Assembly: GCA_963675935.2 (NCBI GenBank)
Contig: CAXXPV010000006.1
Span: 1-64,000 of the forward strand
Source: G963675935 sp963675935
GTDB taxonomy: Bacteria > Planctomycetota > Planctomycetia > Pirellulales > Thermoguttaceae
Length of the DNA stretch: 64,000 nucleotides
Direction of reading: 5' to 3'
Shown here: positions 17,164-26,459 of the stretch, in pieces
Layout of the letters: each line of letters begins with the position of its first letter
Numbering within the stretch: the stretch's first letter is position 1
Program-made: the position numbers and the translations under genes
Notes under the pieces: generated by a model
Database searches by the model: none
What the model was told of the DNA's origin: nothing
Seen by the model: the letters and a program-made list of their open reading frames with translations, nothing else

Positions 17164-17465
17164 TCTTCCTCCCCATCGCAAGTTAGCAAAAGACTGGCCA
17201 GTAGCAGACGGGAAACGGGGACGCCGGTTTCTTTGCTTGCCTTCTTGAGATTCTTGGCACAAAGGTCGGTCATGGGGATGCGTGCCGGCCGTCTTGGCTC
17301 GCCGTCGAACGAAAAGCCCGTCTGCATGAGGGCTTCGACGATCTTCGGCAGCGACTCGGCCAACGCCATCTGGACAATCTCCGACGTGGTGGCTGCCGCC
17401 TTTGCCCGTTTGGCCTTCAGCTTTGTTCGCAGACTCTCCGGCAGATCGAAAACGCGGTATAGCAT
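17160..17465 (-). CDS. Small DNA-binding-like protein, cassette copy 2
   Basis: Paralogue of the 15438 gene: LYRVFDLPESLRTKLKAKRA, SLPKIVEALMQTGF, PARIPMTDLCAKNLKKASK and TGVPVSRLLLASLLLTC. 101 residues. It overlaps the DUF6908 gene by ATGA, keeping the same order as copy 1 but without the zinc-ribbon gene between them. It lies upstream of a 480-bp gap to the next gene. Confidence 0.75.
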   Translation of the reverse strand: MLYRVFDLPESLRTKLKAKRAKAAATTSEIVQMALAESLPKIVEALMQTGFSFDGEPRRPARIPMTDLCAKNLKKASKETGVPVSRLLLASLLLTCDGEEE

Positions 17466-17948
17466 GTCGTCCTCCTAACTCCATACTTGGACGCGGCCGT
17501 ATCAGACTGGGCGCGTCGGCTCCATCGAAACACGGGGAAGTAGTCGCCGACAAGGGAGAACACCCATGTGGGGATGGGCGTCATACGTCGCATCGCTACT
17601 TCGCTTCAACTGTAAGCTCGGACCAATTGAAGCACGTCGCGTGGCTGGAGCAAAGTCGCTTGGAGATTGCAGTGGATTCGATGGCCGAGTCGATTCGGAC
17701 AACGAATAGACTGGCCGGTCGAGCATAGTCAAGCTCCTGATTAGGCTGGCAAGAGGCATCGCGGAGGTCTTAACTGTGATGCGAGACGATTCGGAGGCGA
17801 ACATAAGATTGGAAGATGATAAACAGCCGGTTAGAACGGCTTACGGTGCTCACAGTGAAAATCGAATCCGCAATTTATCCACGTGTCTGTGAGTGCCGAG
17901 GGGCCGGGTGTTCTAACCGCCCGGCCCCACTCTTATCCAGGCACCACC
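17466..17948. other. Intergenic stretch before the winged-helix gene
   Basis: No gene is supported. It contains the inverted-repeat leader described at 17828-17928. Confidence 0.4.
17828..17928 (+). promoter_or_regulatory. Pseudoknot-capable leader upstream of the winged-helix gene
   Basis: A 9-bp GC-rich hairpin GGGGCCGGG/CCCGGCCCC (17900-17928) has an 11-base loop that contains GTTCTAACCG. That decamer is the exact reverse complement of CGGTTAGAAC at 17828-17837. Loop-to-upstream pairing would make a pseudoknot or switch 21 bases before the GTG at 17949. Confidence 0.45.
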
Positions 17949-18191
17949 GTGATACTTTCAGATGAGCAGGTCTATCGCTGCCTGAAAGCACGAGCCAACA
18001 GTGGCGGCTACGTTCGCATGTCGAGAATGGAGATAGCAGAGCGAACTGGGCTGTCTATGAGGACCGTTGCGTATTCTCTGAAAAGGCTCCTCGAAACAGC
18101 ACGAGTATTTTGGAACAAGCCGCAGAAGAAGCAGGCCGACAGGTATGAGATTGCACTCTACAAGATCGACCCAGAGATTTCAGACTGTTGA
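17949..18191 (+). CDS. Winged helix-turn-helix protein (80 aa)
   Basis: From the GTG at 17949 it reads MILSDEQVYRCLKARAN, then a helix-turn-helix RMSRMEIAERTGLSMRTVAYSLKRL followed by a wing-like end (residues about 25-55; cited in parts). This is the pattern of MarR/replication-organiser-type winged helices. The C-terminus RYEIALYKIDPEISDC is short. A longer in-frame start at 17883 would read through the hairpin leader and is less likely. Probable regulator or replication accessory of the element. Confidence 0.6.
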   Translation: MILSDEQVYRCLKARANSGGYVRMSRMEIAERTGLSMRTVAYSLKRLLETARVFWNKPQKKQADRYEIALYKIDPEISDC

Positions 18192-18289
18192 GGTGCTCCC
18201 CACAATCGGGGATTTTGGATTGCATAGTACAAGAAGAGAAGGAGGTGAAGGCGATTAGACAGATTCCAGAGAAGGCTTGTTGAAGTGTT

Positions 18290-18562
18290 AAATCTGACGG
18301 AGTAAAGTTTCAACTTGTTGAAACAAGCGGAGTTAGATTTAGCAGCGCCTCGCTGCTTTTCAAGAGACTCTTTCAGTCCAAAGTACTTGTACGCATGCGC
18401 GTGAGAGCGACGAAGGCTTGAAGAGAACGGTCCGAGCGAAATCTCTTGCGGCGGAGCCGCTTCGAGATTTTAACGCTCTGTTCCGTTCTCACCCTTTTAT
18501 CGCTTCGGGCTGCAACTCGCTGCTGTCGCAGCTTGTTGGTCCCGCTGCGACAACAGGGTGAG
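18290..18562 (+). ncRNA. Highly structured non-coding segment
   Basis: Nested dyads fill the segment: AAATCT...AGATTT enclosing GTTTCAA/TTGAAAC (18290-18340); AGCAGCG/CGCTGCT followed by T-rich sequence (18341-18360, terminator-like); an outer GAGAACGG/CCGTTCTC stem (18423-18490) enclosing GAGCG/CGCTC and AATCTC/GAGATT around GCGGC/GCCGC; and CTCACCCT/AGGGTGAG (18488-18562) enclosing TGTCGCAGC/GCTGCGACA. No open frame of protein character overlaps it. It could be a folded RNA, an origin of replication or a transfer origin. No known family is recognised. Confidence 0.45.
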
Positions 18563-19120
18563 GGATCTCAACAATTTCTCAGGTCAAGGTGTGGGATGGA
18601 TTCAACCGGGCTGAAAGCAGAATAGAACAGCCTCATATATCTGACCGAATAAATTGGAATCGAATTCAAGAGTCATCAGCCTTGGATGTGGCAATTCCTT
18701 TGCAGCAGGCGTATCGCAATACTTCTGAAGTACCACTGCCGAAATATGGCAGGGATTTCCTACGGTCCGCAACCACCCATAACAATGACGTTGGCGATGA
18801 GAGTATGTGCGGTAAATACTGGCATTCACGCTTGGCGACCTGCCGCCGCAAAGTGCTGTTCTATCACAGAATCGCCGAGGGGATACTATCCTATAGGAGT
18901 GGGTATATACGGTAACTATGCCCGGAATTGCTTTGAGGTTTCCTTCCGGGCATCGGGTTTGTCTCTGGCGAGACATATTTTTCCGCGTGCGCGAGACCTC
19001 TTGCTTTGTTTTCCGCCGGCTGCCTCGCCGGCCGAGTCTTCAAGAAAGTCGCCACGGCGGGCTTTCGTTTTTCGTGTCTTCGTGGGCGATGCGAGATGGC
19101 TTCCGGTGCGTTGCTGCCGG
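18563..19120. other. Gene-free stretch downstream of the recombinase
   Basis: Open frames exist on both strands but have improbable compositions and no ribosome sites. No gene is supported. Confidence 0.35.
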
Positions 19121-19930
19121 TCACAGTTCAAGAACGACAAAAGGAATGGTGTCGGAATGGCCTTTCGACCCTGTCCTCACGACAGCCGATCCACACAGCC
19201 GCTTGACTTGGGTCTTGCTCCATTCGCTTCCGGTCAGCCGAGTACGGAATCCCTGCTCGTTGAGGGTGTTCGCAATTCTCTGAAACGATACCCCCTGCCC
19301 GCGAAGGTTCTGCACGATGGGCCGGATCTCGTCGTAGGCAGCGAACGCCACTTCCACGTTCCGCCGCGTGGCTCGCTGTCTGGCCGTCTCCTGTTTTTCC
19401 TTCCACGCCTCTTTGTTCCGAAACGTAGCCGGGCCAAGAAGCCCGCCACGGGCCTTGTAGGCCGCAAGGGCGTTTCTCGTGCGTTCGGAAACCAGCCGGG
19501 CCTCCTCCTCGGCGACGGCCGCGAGGATATGGATCGTCAGCCTCGACGCCTGCGGGCTGTCGCAAGCGACGAAGTCGATGCCTGATTCCATCAGCGTACT
19601 CGTGAACCAGACATTTCTGGCAAGTCGGTCGAGTTTTGCGATGAGGAGCGTTGCAAACGAGCGGTTCGCGTGCATGATGCTCTTCAGGATTTCTTTCCTC
19701 TGGCAGTCCTTGCCCGTCTCGATCTCCTCGTACTCGCCAATGATCTCCCCGCCGTGTTCCTTGACATAGGCTTCCGCCGCAGCCTTTTGTGCGTCGAGGC
19801 CAAGCCCAGACTGTCCTTGCTTCTGCGTCGAGACCCGGTAGTAGACCACAAAACGGTTGCTGTGTTTCCGCCGGCGGCGTTTCCCGGAACGGTTCGTGAC
19901 AAGTGCACAAAATTGCTGAAGAGCGTTCAT
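19121..19930 (-). CDS. Serine recombinase (resolvase family)
   Basis: YYRVSTQKQGQSGLGLDAQ near residues 30-48 holds the catalytic serine of the resolvase domain; LLIAKLDRLARNVWF and the region around ISPQ-like FVACDSPQASRLTIHI follow. The C-terminal part (VQNLRGQGVSFQRIANTLNE, then EWSKTQVKRLCG) is a helix-turn-helix of the recombinase type. At 269 residues it is between small resolvases and large serine integrases. The start at 19930 follows GGGAGA. Likely job: resolution or inversion within the element, since a tyrosine integrase is already present for tRNA integration. Confidence 0.88.
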   Translation of the reverse strand: MNALQQFCALVTNRSGKRRRRKHSNRFVVYYRVSTQKQGQSGLGLDAQKAAAEAYVKEHGGEIIGEYEEIETGKDCQRKEILKSIMHANRSFATLLIAKLDRLARNVWFTSTLMESGIDFVACDSPQASRLTIHILAAVAEEEARLVSERTRNALAAYKARGGLLGPATFRNKEAWKEKQETARQRATRRNVEVAFAAYDEIRPIVQNLRGQGVSFQRIANTLNEQGFRTRLTGSEWSKTQVKRLCGSAVVRTGSKGHSDTIPFVVLEL

Positions 19931-19945
19931 CTGACATTCTCCCAT

Positions 19946-20436
19946 GAGGCGTTACAGGTCAAAAACATCCATTTCAAACGTGTTACCCTTTCATTGAAAC
20001 ACGCCTCGTTTTTCGCAACAATAATTTCGTCGGGGAATGCGGATAGAGGGTTTTGGCGGAGTATGGGTATAGAAGTGCCACCTCGAATGTAGCCTCATAC
20101 ATTCTCGCAGAGTGGAGGGCCGGAAATGCTTCTCCGAATTTCTCCGCTGCGTCGCTGTGCAATCTGGCCGGTCGAGATAGCTTGAAAGCCGTCGAGCGTT
20201 AGCGGCGAAGGCGATGAAAAAGAAAGCTCATCGTGGTGATTTCGTCGGAGAATCGTTCTGCTTCGGCGTCGGGCTCTGTTGGCCAATGAACAACGCAAAG
20301 AGTCCCTCTCGCGTGGAGAGATATATCTTGCCAGGGGGTGGTGCCTCGGGGCAAATAATCCTCGTAGGGATTCATTCAGACATCGAGATTCCCCATCAAG
20401 TGGGGATGGCTCGGCAGTCTGGTGTTATACCTCACT
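19946..20436. other. Intergenic stretch between recombinase and defence operon
   Basis: No confident gene. Imperfect dyads occur near the recombinase promoter side (CGTGTT...AACACG, 19979-20006), a possible resolvase site. A short plus-strand frame at 20214-20483 overlaps the end of the downstream gene and is not supported. Confidence 0.35.
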
Positions 20437-23400
20437 TCATCTACATTTTGCGAGCACTCGGCCAAGGAACTCAACGTCGGTGAAATAGCCAAGACAACGT
20501 GTCAAGGATTTGTCATCACGGAAGAGCATGTCTCCATGCAACTGTAGTTGTTCAGCGCCAAAGTCGTCAATGATCATCCGCGAATCCTCTCTCTTGTTGA
20601 CTCGGAATGCGACTCGGCTATTAAGCAGACTACGGATATCAGATGGTACCAACTCTGCTGACGGTCGCTGTGTACATAACACCAAATGCATACCACGACT
20701 CCGTCCGAGTTGCGCAACGCGACGAATGTTTGTATAAAATGCCTGCTTGGCCTTGCGGTCACTACCCAACTGATCCGCGAGGTCTGCGAATTCATCGACA
20801 AGTATGACGACTGGCGACATCTTGTCCTTGTGCGTGAGGTTGTACGCTACAATATCCCGGCAATGAGACTGGGTCAGCAAGTTACCTCGTGTGTTGAACT
20901 CCTCTTGAATCTTGCTCTGAAGAAGGCGGATTGCAACCGCTGCATCATCGATTACTTTTCGTCCCTCCAGATGCTTGAGCCCATCCAGTAGGCTAAAGTC
21001 CTCGCGTTTGGACGTAGAAATCAGAAGTCGCAATCGCTTGTGATCGGGATGCGTGGAGAGCATTGCAGATAAGAGACCGTAGAGGAAGATCGTCTTCCCT
21101 GCCCCAGTGGTTCCACCGACGAGAAGATGCGGCATCTTCCCTAGATCGCGGATGATGTGTTCTCCTTCCGGTGTTACTCCGATGGGGATTGGCAATTCTT
21201 CGATTTGCACTTGTTCGGGAAGCTTGCTGAGGGCATCGGCAATCCTAACGCAGTCCCGTGTTTTTCGTGGAACATCAAGGGCTAGGCGATCTGAATCGCG
21301 TATCTGCGTAATAACGAGTCCGGTCCTGGCCATTTCGCGTCCAATGTCTTCGAGTACTTTCTGAAGTGGATCGAGACGCTGTCCTCGACCAAGCTTGAAG
21401 TAGAGGCGGATAACATTGGGCCCGACTACTACATCATCAGTTCGGCAGTCGGCCAGCTCGACAGAGAAGGATTGGCAACCGAGTCTGAAGCCACGAACTA
21501 ACTCGTCAATTTCTGTTCGTTCTTGGGGATCAACAGAACGTGACCTCGCTCTATTCTTGCCGATATGGCCCTTCTCTTGTTTGGCGGGGGATGCGTGTAC
21601 GTCTGTTTTCGCAATCGCTCCCTCATGCTTCACGGTTCGCGGAGCATGCTCACGTGTGCTCATGGCATCGATTCGTTTAGCCCGCCGAGATTGTAGCGGC
21701 TCAACGTCTACTGGTTCTGGCTCCAGATCGGATCCAATCAGTCGTTGGATCTCCCTGGTTCCTAGTCGCACTAACTCCAGCGACGACTCGGAATCCTCTA
21801 CACAATCCTCGATTTCTCCAAGGTCCTCAAAACGCACATGGATTGCTTTGCCCTTGACCTTGACCGCTACATTGGGATTTGGGCGGGCAAAGACTTCTTG
21901 GAGCAAATGATACCAGTACTTCTGGTCTTCCGCTGAATGGCGGTCACGGAAACACTCTCTGTGCAGTTGGTACTTTAGTGCTTCCCGCCGAGCCGGTGTG
22001 AAGAGCGGTTGATGATCTTCGCCACCGAATATTGGTCGAATCATTCGGACCATAGATGTGATTTGGTCGATCGCATGGCCTACGAGCCGACGCCGTCGAG
22101 TTCCTTCGACTCGCTCAACTCGAAGGTCAGCGTCATTGGCGTGAGCTTTGACTTCGATAGGCTCAACTATGACGTCACCGGCATCACCTGGTCGCAGACC
22201 GATCAGATCAGCACGTGTCTGATCCGAGCGTTTGCCCAAAAGCCAGCGGCTTGCTAGCTCGCTATCAAGCGTCGCGATCAATGCCTTCGGGTACTTCTCG
22301 CAATACCATGCCGCGGCGAACACTGTTCCGAGGATTGCCTTTCTCGCGTTTTCCGTGGCGGCAGGAACAGTGTCGGAGGTCTGTAGAAGACTTTTCCACC
22401 CCGTGGCGGCAATATGGTTAAAACGCTTAAAAATGCTCAATAACTTTTGCTGATCGGGATTCAGGGTGTACTGAGCAAGTGTATGGGTTACGTTATTTAA
22501 GACCTGCTCCGATGATAGGGCCCAGATACCCACTTCCCGTTGTCCACAGCGACACTCGTTCAAAGCTAGGCCATCTGCCATTCGATATGACGCTAGGCTT
22601 CGATCTGCGCAGACGATCCATTGCACGTTGCCACTCTTGAGAGCGGCATTGAGGCAAAGGACATTCGGTAAATCTCGCAACATCAGTTGCGGTACTTTGC
22701 CGGCGGGGAAATCCGCTGATCGCTGAACGAGGAAGTTGAAGTCGCTGAAGATTCCTTCATCTGCGTCGGACGATGGTAAGATGGTTCCGGTCCCGTAGAT
22801 TTCATCGTATTCATACTTATACGTAATGACGAGTGGGCTCACGGCGAGATTCTTGCCACGTAGTCCTGTGCCGACCTCAAATTGGCCTTGGTCGAACGTG
22901 AGAAGAACATGCACGGGACGAGCTTGTAATCGGCTCTCGATGTCCTGAACACTGGCAAGGGGAATTACACTTACGACAATACGTCCCTCTTGTAGGCAAT
23001 CAATCACGTCGTGGTCGCTATGTTCAAGAACAATATGGCGAGATTCAGGCGACATCGGGTTGCCTTGCGTCCAGTACGCGTCGAGAACAATGTGCGTTGC
23101 CGAATGATCGCTTAGGAAGGTTGCCGCTTCGCTTAGCGTCTCGCGCAAATCTGGTGAGTTCAGTACTGCTAGGCGAATCTGCCTTTCCGAGTACGGAGAG
23201 TGTTCGAGCCAGAGATCTAGCACTTTCCCCAGGTAGTCCAACCCATCACATCCAAGGTACTTGTTGGTGTGGTTCTCATAGGCGGGAAGCTCAAATAATG
23301 AGCCAGCCAGTGGCAAGATTAGAGGCTGCGTATTCATTCCCGGTGTTGAAACCAGAAAGTGCATCACCTGCGGAAGCTCAGCTAGAGCCTCCGCAAGATG

Positions 23401-25038
23401 TTCTCGATCTTTGTCCGTGAGCTCACTTTCGCCACTATCAATGGACTTCAGAATTTCCAGATATCGCCATAGAAAAAAGGGGTGCATGGGCGTGAGCACT
23501 GCACGCCACTCGCCTTTGACGCATACATGGATGACGTCCAAACGCAGTAGCTCTTGCGCAACCACTCGCGATGCTGTTGCATTGCGAGTGTGCAATTCTG
23601 CTTCGTGACGGCGGAACATTGCCAACAACTCGGAAAACGCGCATAGATAATCGCCTATGTTCTTTCGGAGCGTTTTGTCTGGAGTAAGGAAGATGAAGGG
23701 GTGATGGGCTAAGAGGGGAGCATCACCAGCAATCTTGGCTCGTGCGATGCTAATACGTCGGAATAGCTGCTCGAAAGTGCTTGTATTTTTCAGTGTCTCA
23801 TCAAATCGCGAGAGGAGCTCGATCAGTGCCAACGCATTTTCGGAATCGCCAACCATTGGATTGTAGAGTTGAACTTGCTTCGGCGAAAACTGGCGAAACG
23901 CTGACCGCGTGTTCTCTGCATCTGACTTGAAGCACCCGCCCCATGCATCGGCATTGCAGACATATGCGATTGTATCGAGAATTGTTCTCGTCTCATCGCG
24001 CACGCCTGGGTCTACTGCTTGCTCCCCGATCACAATGCCATCCTCTGAGTTGCCGTCCGTCTCTTCGTACACCTCGCGCAGATCGTCTGCCAACTGCTTC
24101 AGCTCCTGCCGATCTTTCCGATTTCCGGAAGCAACAATCCTGCCGATAGCTTTGTCGAGTTGACGACCACGTAGTGGTCGCTGTACCGCAGGTGGTTGTT
24201 CTGGTCTCCCTTCCTCTTCCTCATCACCCGGTTTGAGTTGCGGAAGAGGCTTGCCGGCGCGGATTAGCTGTTCAATTATGTCAAGAGTCAGATCCTTGAG
24301 TACGTCGTCCTGACCGCGACGAAAGTAGTCCATTACGCTCTCATAGGCATCCTGGAAACGACGGCGTTCCTTTCCCTTCGCCAGAGTGACAACCTGCGCC
24401 ATTCGTTTACGGCTCTTTTCCGAGAGTCGTCCGAGTTGCTCGATTGCTTCCCTATTGCGCAGGAGTCGCTGAACCGGATCGGCCCCACGAGCCAAGATAC
24501 GATCATCGCAGACAAGTCCAAGCCGCCATAGAGATCTTGCCATACGATCGTTCTTTTTCCCAAGGGATTCAACCTCTGAGACGTAGTCTTCGATCAATTG
24601 CAGGGGGAATCTGTCACACAATTCAATGAGCGCCTGCCACACCGCCCGCTCACGCTCGTTTGTAGCGATCGTCGTCGATACCATCTCTAGCAACGATTGG
24701 GCAATGTCCCTCGTGCAGACGTGGTCGAAATCCTCCAACGATCGACTTTTGGCAACATCTCCCTGCATGAATACGATGATAGAGCCGGCGCACGTAGGAT
24801 CATTTCGCCATTTTACGGCATGCTCGATAGTTGCTTCAAACTGCACTCCCCTCCGTCGCGGTTGACGACCGCGCAGACCGATCCCTGCAACGTACAGAGT
24901 TTTCCGATCTTGTAGGTCCATCGCCTCCAGGACTGCCCCAATGTCGATACCGGGGATGGAGTCAACGACCACACCAACTCTAGTCGTTCGCAAACGCTGC
25001 GATAGCCTCTCTGCCACCAGCTCGTTTCTATTTTTCAT
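20437..25038 (-). CDS. DptH-like protein: nuclease-like motif plus FtsK/HerA-type motor (1533 aa)
   Basis: The C-terminal quarter is a P-loop DNA motor: Walker A GGTTGAGKT near residue 1305, Walker B VVILVDEFADL near 1410, then RVAQLGRSRGMHLVLCTQRP, preceded by an FtsK-like beta domain. Near residues 939-967, RADLIGL followed by VEPIEVKAH has the D...ExK spacing of PD-(D/E)XK nucleases. The N-terminal 900 residues are not recognised. Length, last position in the operon and motor domain fit DptH/SspH of phosphorothioate-dependent restriction. It overlaps the preceding gene by ATGA. It probably translocates on and cuts foreign DNA with its partners; this is inference. Confidence 0.7.
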   Translation of the reverse strand: MKNRNELVAERLSQRLRTTRVGVVVDSIPGIDIGAVLEAMDLQDRKTLYVAGIGLRGRQPRRRGVQFEATIEHAVKWRNDPTCAGSIIVFMQGDVAKSRSLEDFDHVCTRDIAQSLLEMVSTTIATNERERAVWQALIELCDRFPLQLIEDYVSEVESLGKKNDRMARSLWRLGLVCDDRILARGADPVQRLLRNREAIEQLGRLSEKSRKRMAQVVTLAKGKERRRFQDAYESVMDYFRRGQDDVLKDLTLDIIEQLIRAGKPLPQLKPGDEEEEGRPEQPPAVQRPLRGRQLDKAIGRIVASGNRKDRQELKQLADDLREVYEETDGNSEDGIVIGEQAVDPGVRDETRTILDTIAYVCNADAWGGCFKSDAENTRSAFRQFSPKQVQLYNPMVGDSENALALIELLSRFDETLKNTSTFEQLFRRISIARAKIAGDAPLLAHHPFIFLTPDKTLRKNIGDYLCAFSELLAMFRRHEAELHTRNATASRVVAQELLRLDVIHVCVKGEWRAVLTPMHPFFLWRYLEILKSIDSGESELTDKDREHLAEALAELPQVMHFLVSTPGMNTQPLILPLAGSLFELPAYENHTNKYLGCDGLDYLGKVLDLWLEHSPYSERQIRLAVLNSPDLRETLSEAATFLSDHSATHIVLDAYWTQGNPMSPESRHIVLEHSDHDVIDCLQEGRIVVSVIPLASVQDIESRLQARPVHVLLTFDQGQFEVGTGLRGKNLAVSPLVITYKYEYDEIYGTGTILPSSDADEGIFSDFNFLVQRSADFPAGKVPQLMLRDLPNVLCLNAALKSGNVQWIVCADRSLASYRMADGLALNECRCGQREVGIWALSSEQVLNNVTHTLAQYTLNPDQQKLLSIFKRFNHIAATGWKSLLQTSDTVPAATENARKAILGTVFAAAWYCEKYPKALIATLDSELASRWLLGKRSDQTRADLIGLRPGDAGDVIVEPIEVKAHANDADLRVERVEGTRRRRLVGHAIDQITSMVRMIRPIFGGEDHQPLFTPARREALKYQLHRECFRDRHSAEDQKYWYHLLQEVFARPNPNVAVKVKGKAIHVRFEDLGEIEDCVEDSESSLELVRLGTREIQRLIGSDLEPEPVDVEPLQSRRAKRIDAMSTREHAPRTVKHEGAIAKTDVHASPAKQEKGHIGKNRARSRSVDPQERTEIDELVRGFRLGCQSFSVELADCRTDDVVVGPNVIRLYFKLGRGQRLDPLQKVLEDIGREMARTGLVITQIRDSDRLALDVPRKTRDCVRIADALSKLPEQVQIEELPIPIGVTPEGEHIIRDLGKMPHLLVGGTTGAGKTIFLYGLLSAMLSTHPDHKRLRLLISTSKREDFSLLDGLKHLEGRKVIDDAAVAIRLLQSKIQEEFNTRGNLLTQSHCRDIVAYNLTHKDKMSPVVILVDEFADLADQLGSDRKAKQAFYTNIRRVAQLGRSRGMHLVLCTQRPSAELVPSDIRSLLNSRVAFRVNKREDSRMIIDDFGAEQLQLHGDMLFRDDKSLTRCLGYFTDVEFLGRVLAKCR

Positions 25039-26459
25039 AGTCCATTGCCTCCCGAAGACACCCTTAGAACGCTGTCCGCAAGCAATGATGCAAAGCCCAG
25101 TCGGGAGATATCCTCCGTAAACAAAGTGGCATTGCGTCGAAGACTATCGCGGTCCCAAATCGATATCCTGTTGTCCAAAAGAACGCATTCATCTAGCGGC
25201 CGACCACCGACGACAATCCCGAAGCGGTCCCATAAACGAGCGAGAAGCTCGTTCAGGCCAATGGTCTCCCCCGGCGCAATCGAGCACATGAGAAACAGTT
25301 CCAGCAAATCTTGGCGAGCCGAGAATCGTGGCGCATTCCGTGGCTGGAGCAGACCAATGCGGCGGCCAAGAGCTCGGAAGTATCTTAGGGGATCGACATT
25401 CGTCTGCGTGACGAGCCCATCAAATACAACTTCGCCGAGGGGGAGGTACTTTCGACTCTTCTTTGCCTTCACTTTCGCGAGTTTCCATGAGAGCTTTGCG
25501 CCCTCGTCGTATTTCCCTAGGCTTGGCCAAGGAAGTTTCATCAATTCAACAGGACGGTATTGTTTTCTGAGTACATCGGCGAATGCCCAGCCGTAAAAGC
25601 GGACCACCGATTGCAGAGCACGGGCGAAACTCTGACGAGAAGCGTCTGTCAGCGGCGACCGGGCACGATTTCCACAATCCAGAACAATAGGGAAAGGATT
25701 GTTGCTTTCCGTGTAGTACGACTCCAGGCACATGATATGCCTGAATACAACAATCCCAGCGAAGAGCGCTGCCCGTCGTAAACGAAGCAACTTGTCGGGA
25801 TGGGCGTTCAAGTGCATCGCGAGCGTAGAGGCGGCGGCAGCTAGTCCACGCCAGATTGGCATGGCTTTCTTTCCACTCATATAAGGGAAGCACTCGATCT
25901 CCTTCAGCTCCTGATCGGACTCCCAGACAAAAACATCCGGGCTTGTCAGCGGCCGACAAAGCTGCGTGATAACGTCAGTGTCGTCATTGAGCGCTGTCTC
26001 GATGGATTGACATAGAGGAGAGCGGATACATCGGAGCCATTTGCCAACGAACTCACCCGCTTCTTGCCCTACGCGATCGCGGGACACGAAACACTTATGG
26101 CCAGCAGAGTACGAATCAAAGTCACCAAAAAATACGCCATCGTCTGCCGAGAGCAGCCCCCGTAAAGCGACGCGGAAACGCTCGACGCGTTGTGGATCGA
26201 TACTGCTGTCCAATGCCTCGCGTTCTAATAGATCGGCCACAACAGCTTCGTTTGTGTGCCGTGGGTTGAGCTTACCATTTTTCCCTTGGTATAGGATAAA
26301 CCGATACAACATTTGAGTGGAAGCGGTCTGTCCTTGTATGGTGCGAAAAAGCCCATTAGCGATGTGGACAGGTTTTACCTTGTCGGTGTTTAGGTTAACT
26401 CCCACAAACAGCCGATGGACATCCTGACCGAGTTGTTTCACGTCGATAGACATGGTCAT
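25035..26459 (-). CDS. Defence operon protein in the DptG position (474 aa)
   Basis: Overlaps both the upstream ATPase gene and the downstream motor gene by ATGA, so all three are translationally coupled. The sequence (MTMSIDVKQLGQDVHRLFVG...) is mostly helical in appearance, soluble and without recognised catalytic motifs. Size and position between a DptF-like ATPase and a DptH-like motor match DptG, a conserved but biochemically obscure subunit. The assignment rests on synteny and length rather than on a motif. MSIDVKQ two codons inside is an alternative start. Confidence 0.55.
   Translation of the reverse strand: MTMSIDVKQLGQDVHRLFVGVNLNTDKVKPVHIANGLFRTIQGQTASTQMLYRFILYQGKNGKLNPRHTNEAVVADLLEREALDSSIDPQRVERFRVALRGLLSADDGVFFGDFDSYSAGHKCFVSRDRVGQEAGEFVGKWLRCIRSPLCQSIETALNDDTDVITQLCRPLTSPDVFVWESDQELKEIECFPYMSGKKAMPIWRGLAAAASTLAMHLNAHPDKLLRLRRAALFAGIVVFRHIMCLESYYTESNNPFPIVLDCGNRARSPLTDASRQSFARALQSVVRFYGWAFADVLRKQYRPVELMKLPWPSLGKYDEGAKLSWKLAKVKAKKSRKYLPLGEVVFDGLVTQTNVDPLRYFRALGRRIGLLQPRNAPRFSARQDLLELFLMCSIAPGETIGLNELLARLWDRFGIVVGGRPLDECVLLDNRISIWDRDSLRRNATLFTEDISRLGFASLLADSVLRVSSGGNGL

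Noticed and set aside
18686..19585. 299-codon plus-strand frame
   Set aside because: Mostly antisense to the serine recombinase, with Arg/Pro-rich translation.
20214..20483. 89-codon plus-strand frame MKKKAHRGDFVGESF...
   Set aside because: It runs into the antisense of the 1533-aa gene, and the second half of its translation is low quality. Support is too weak for a call.
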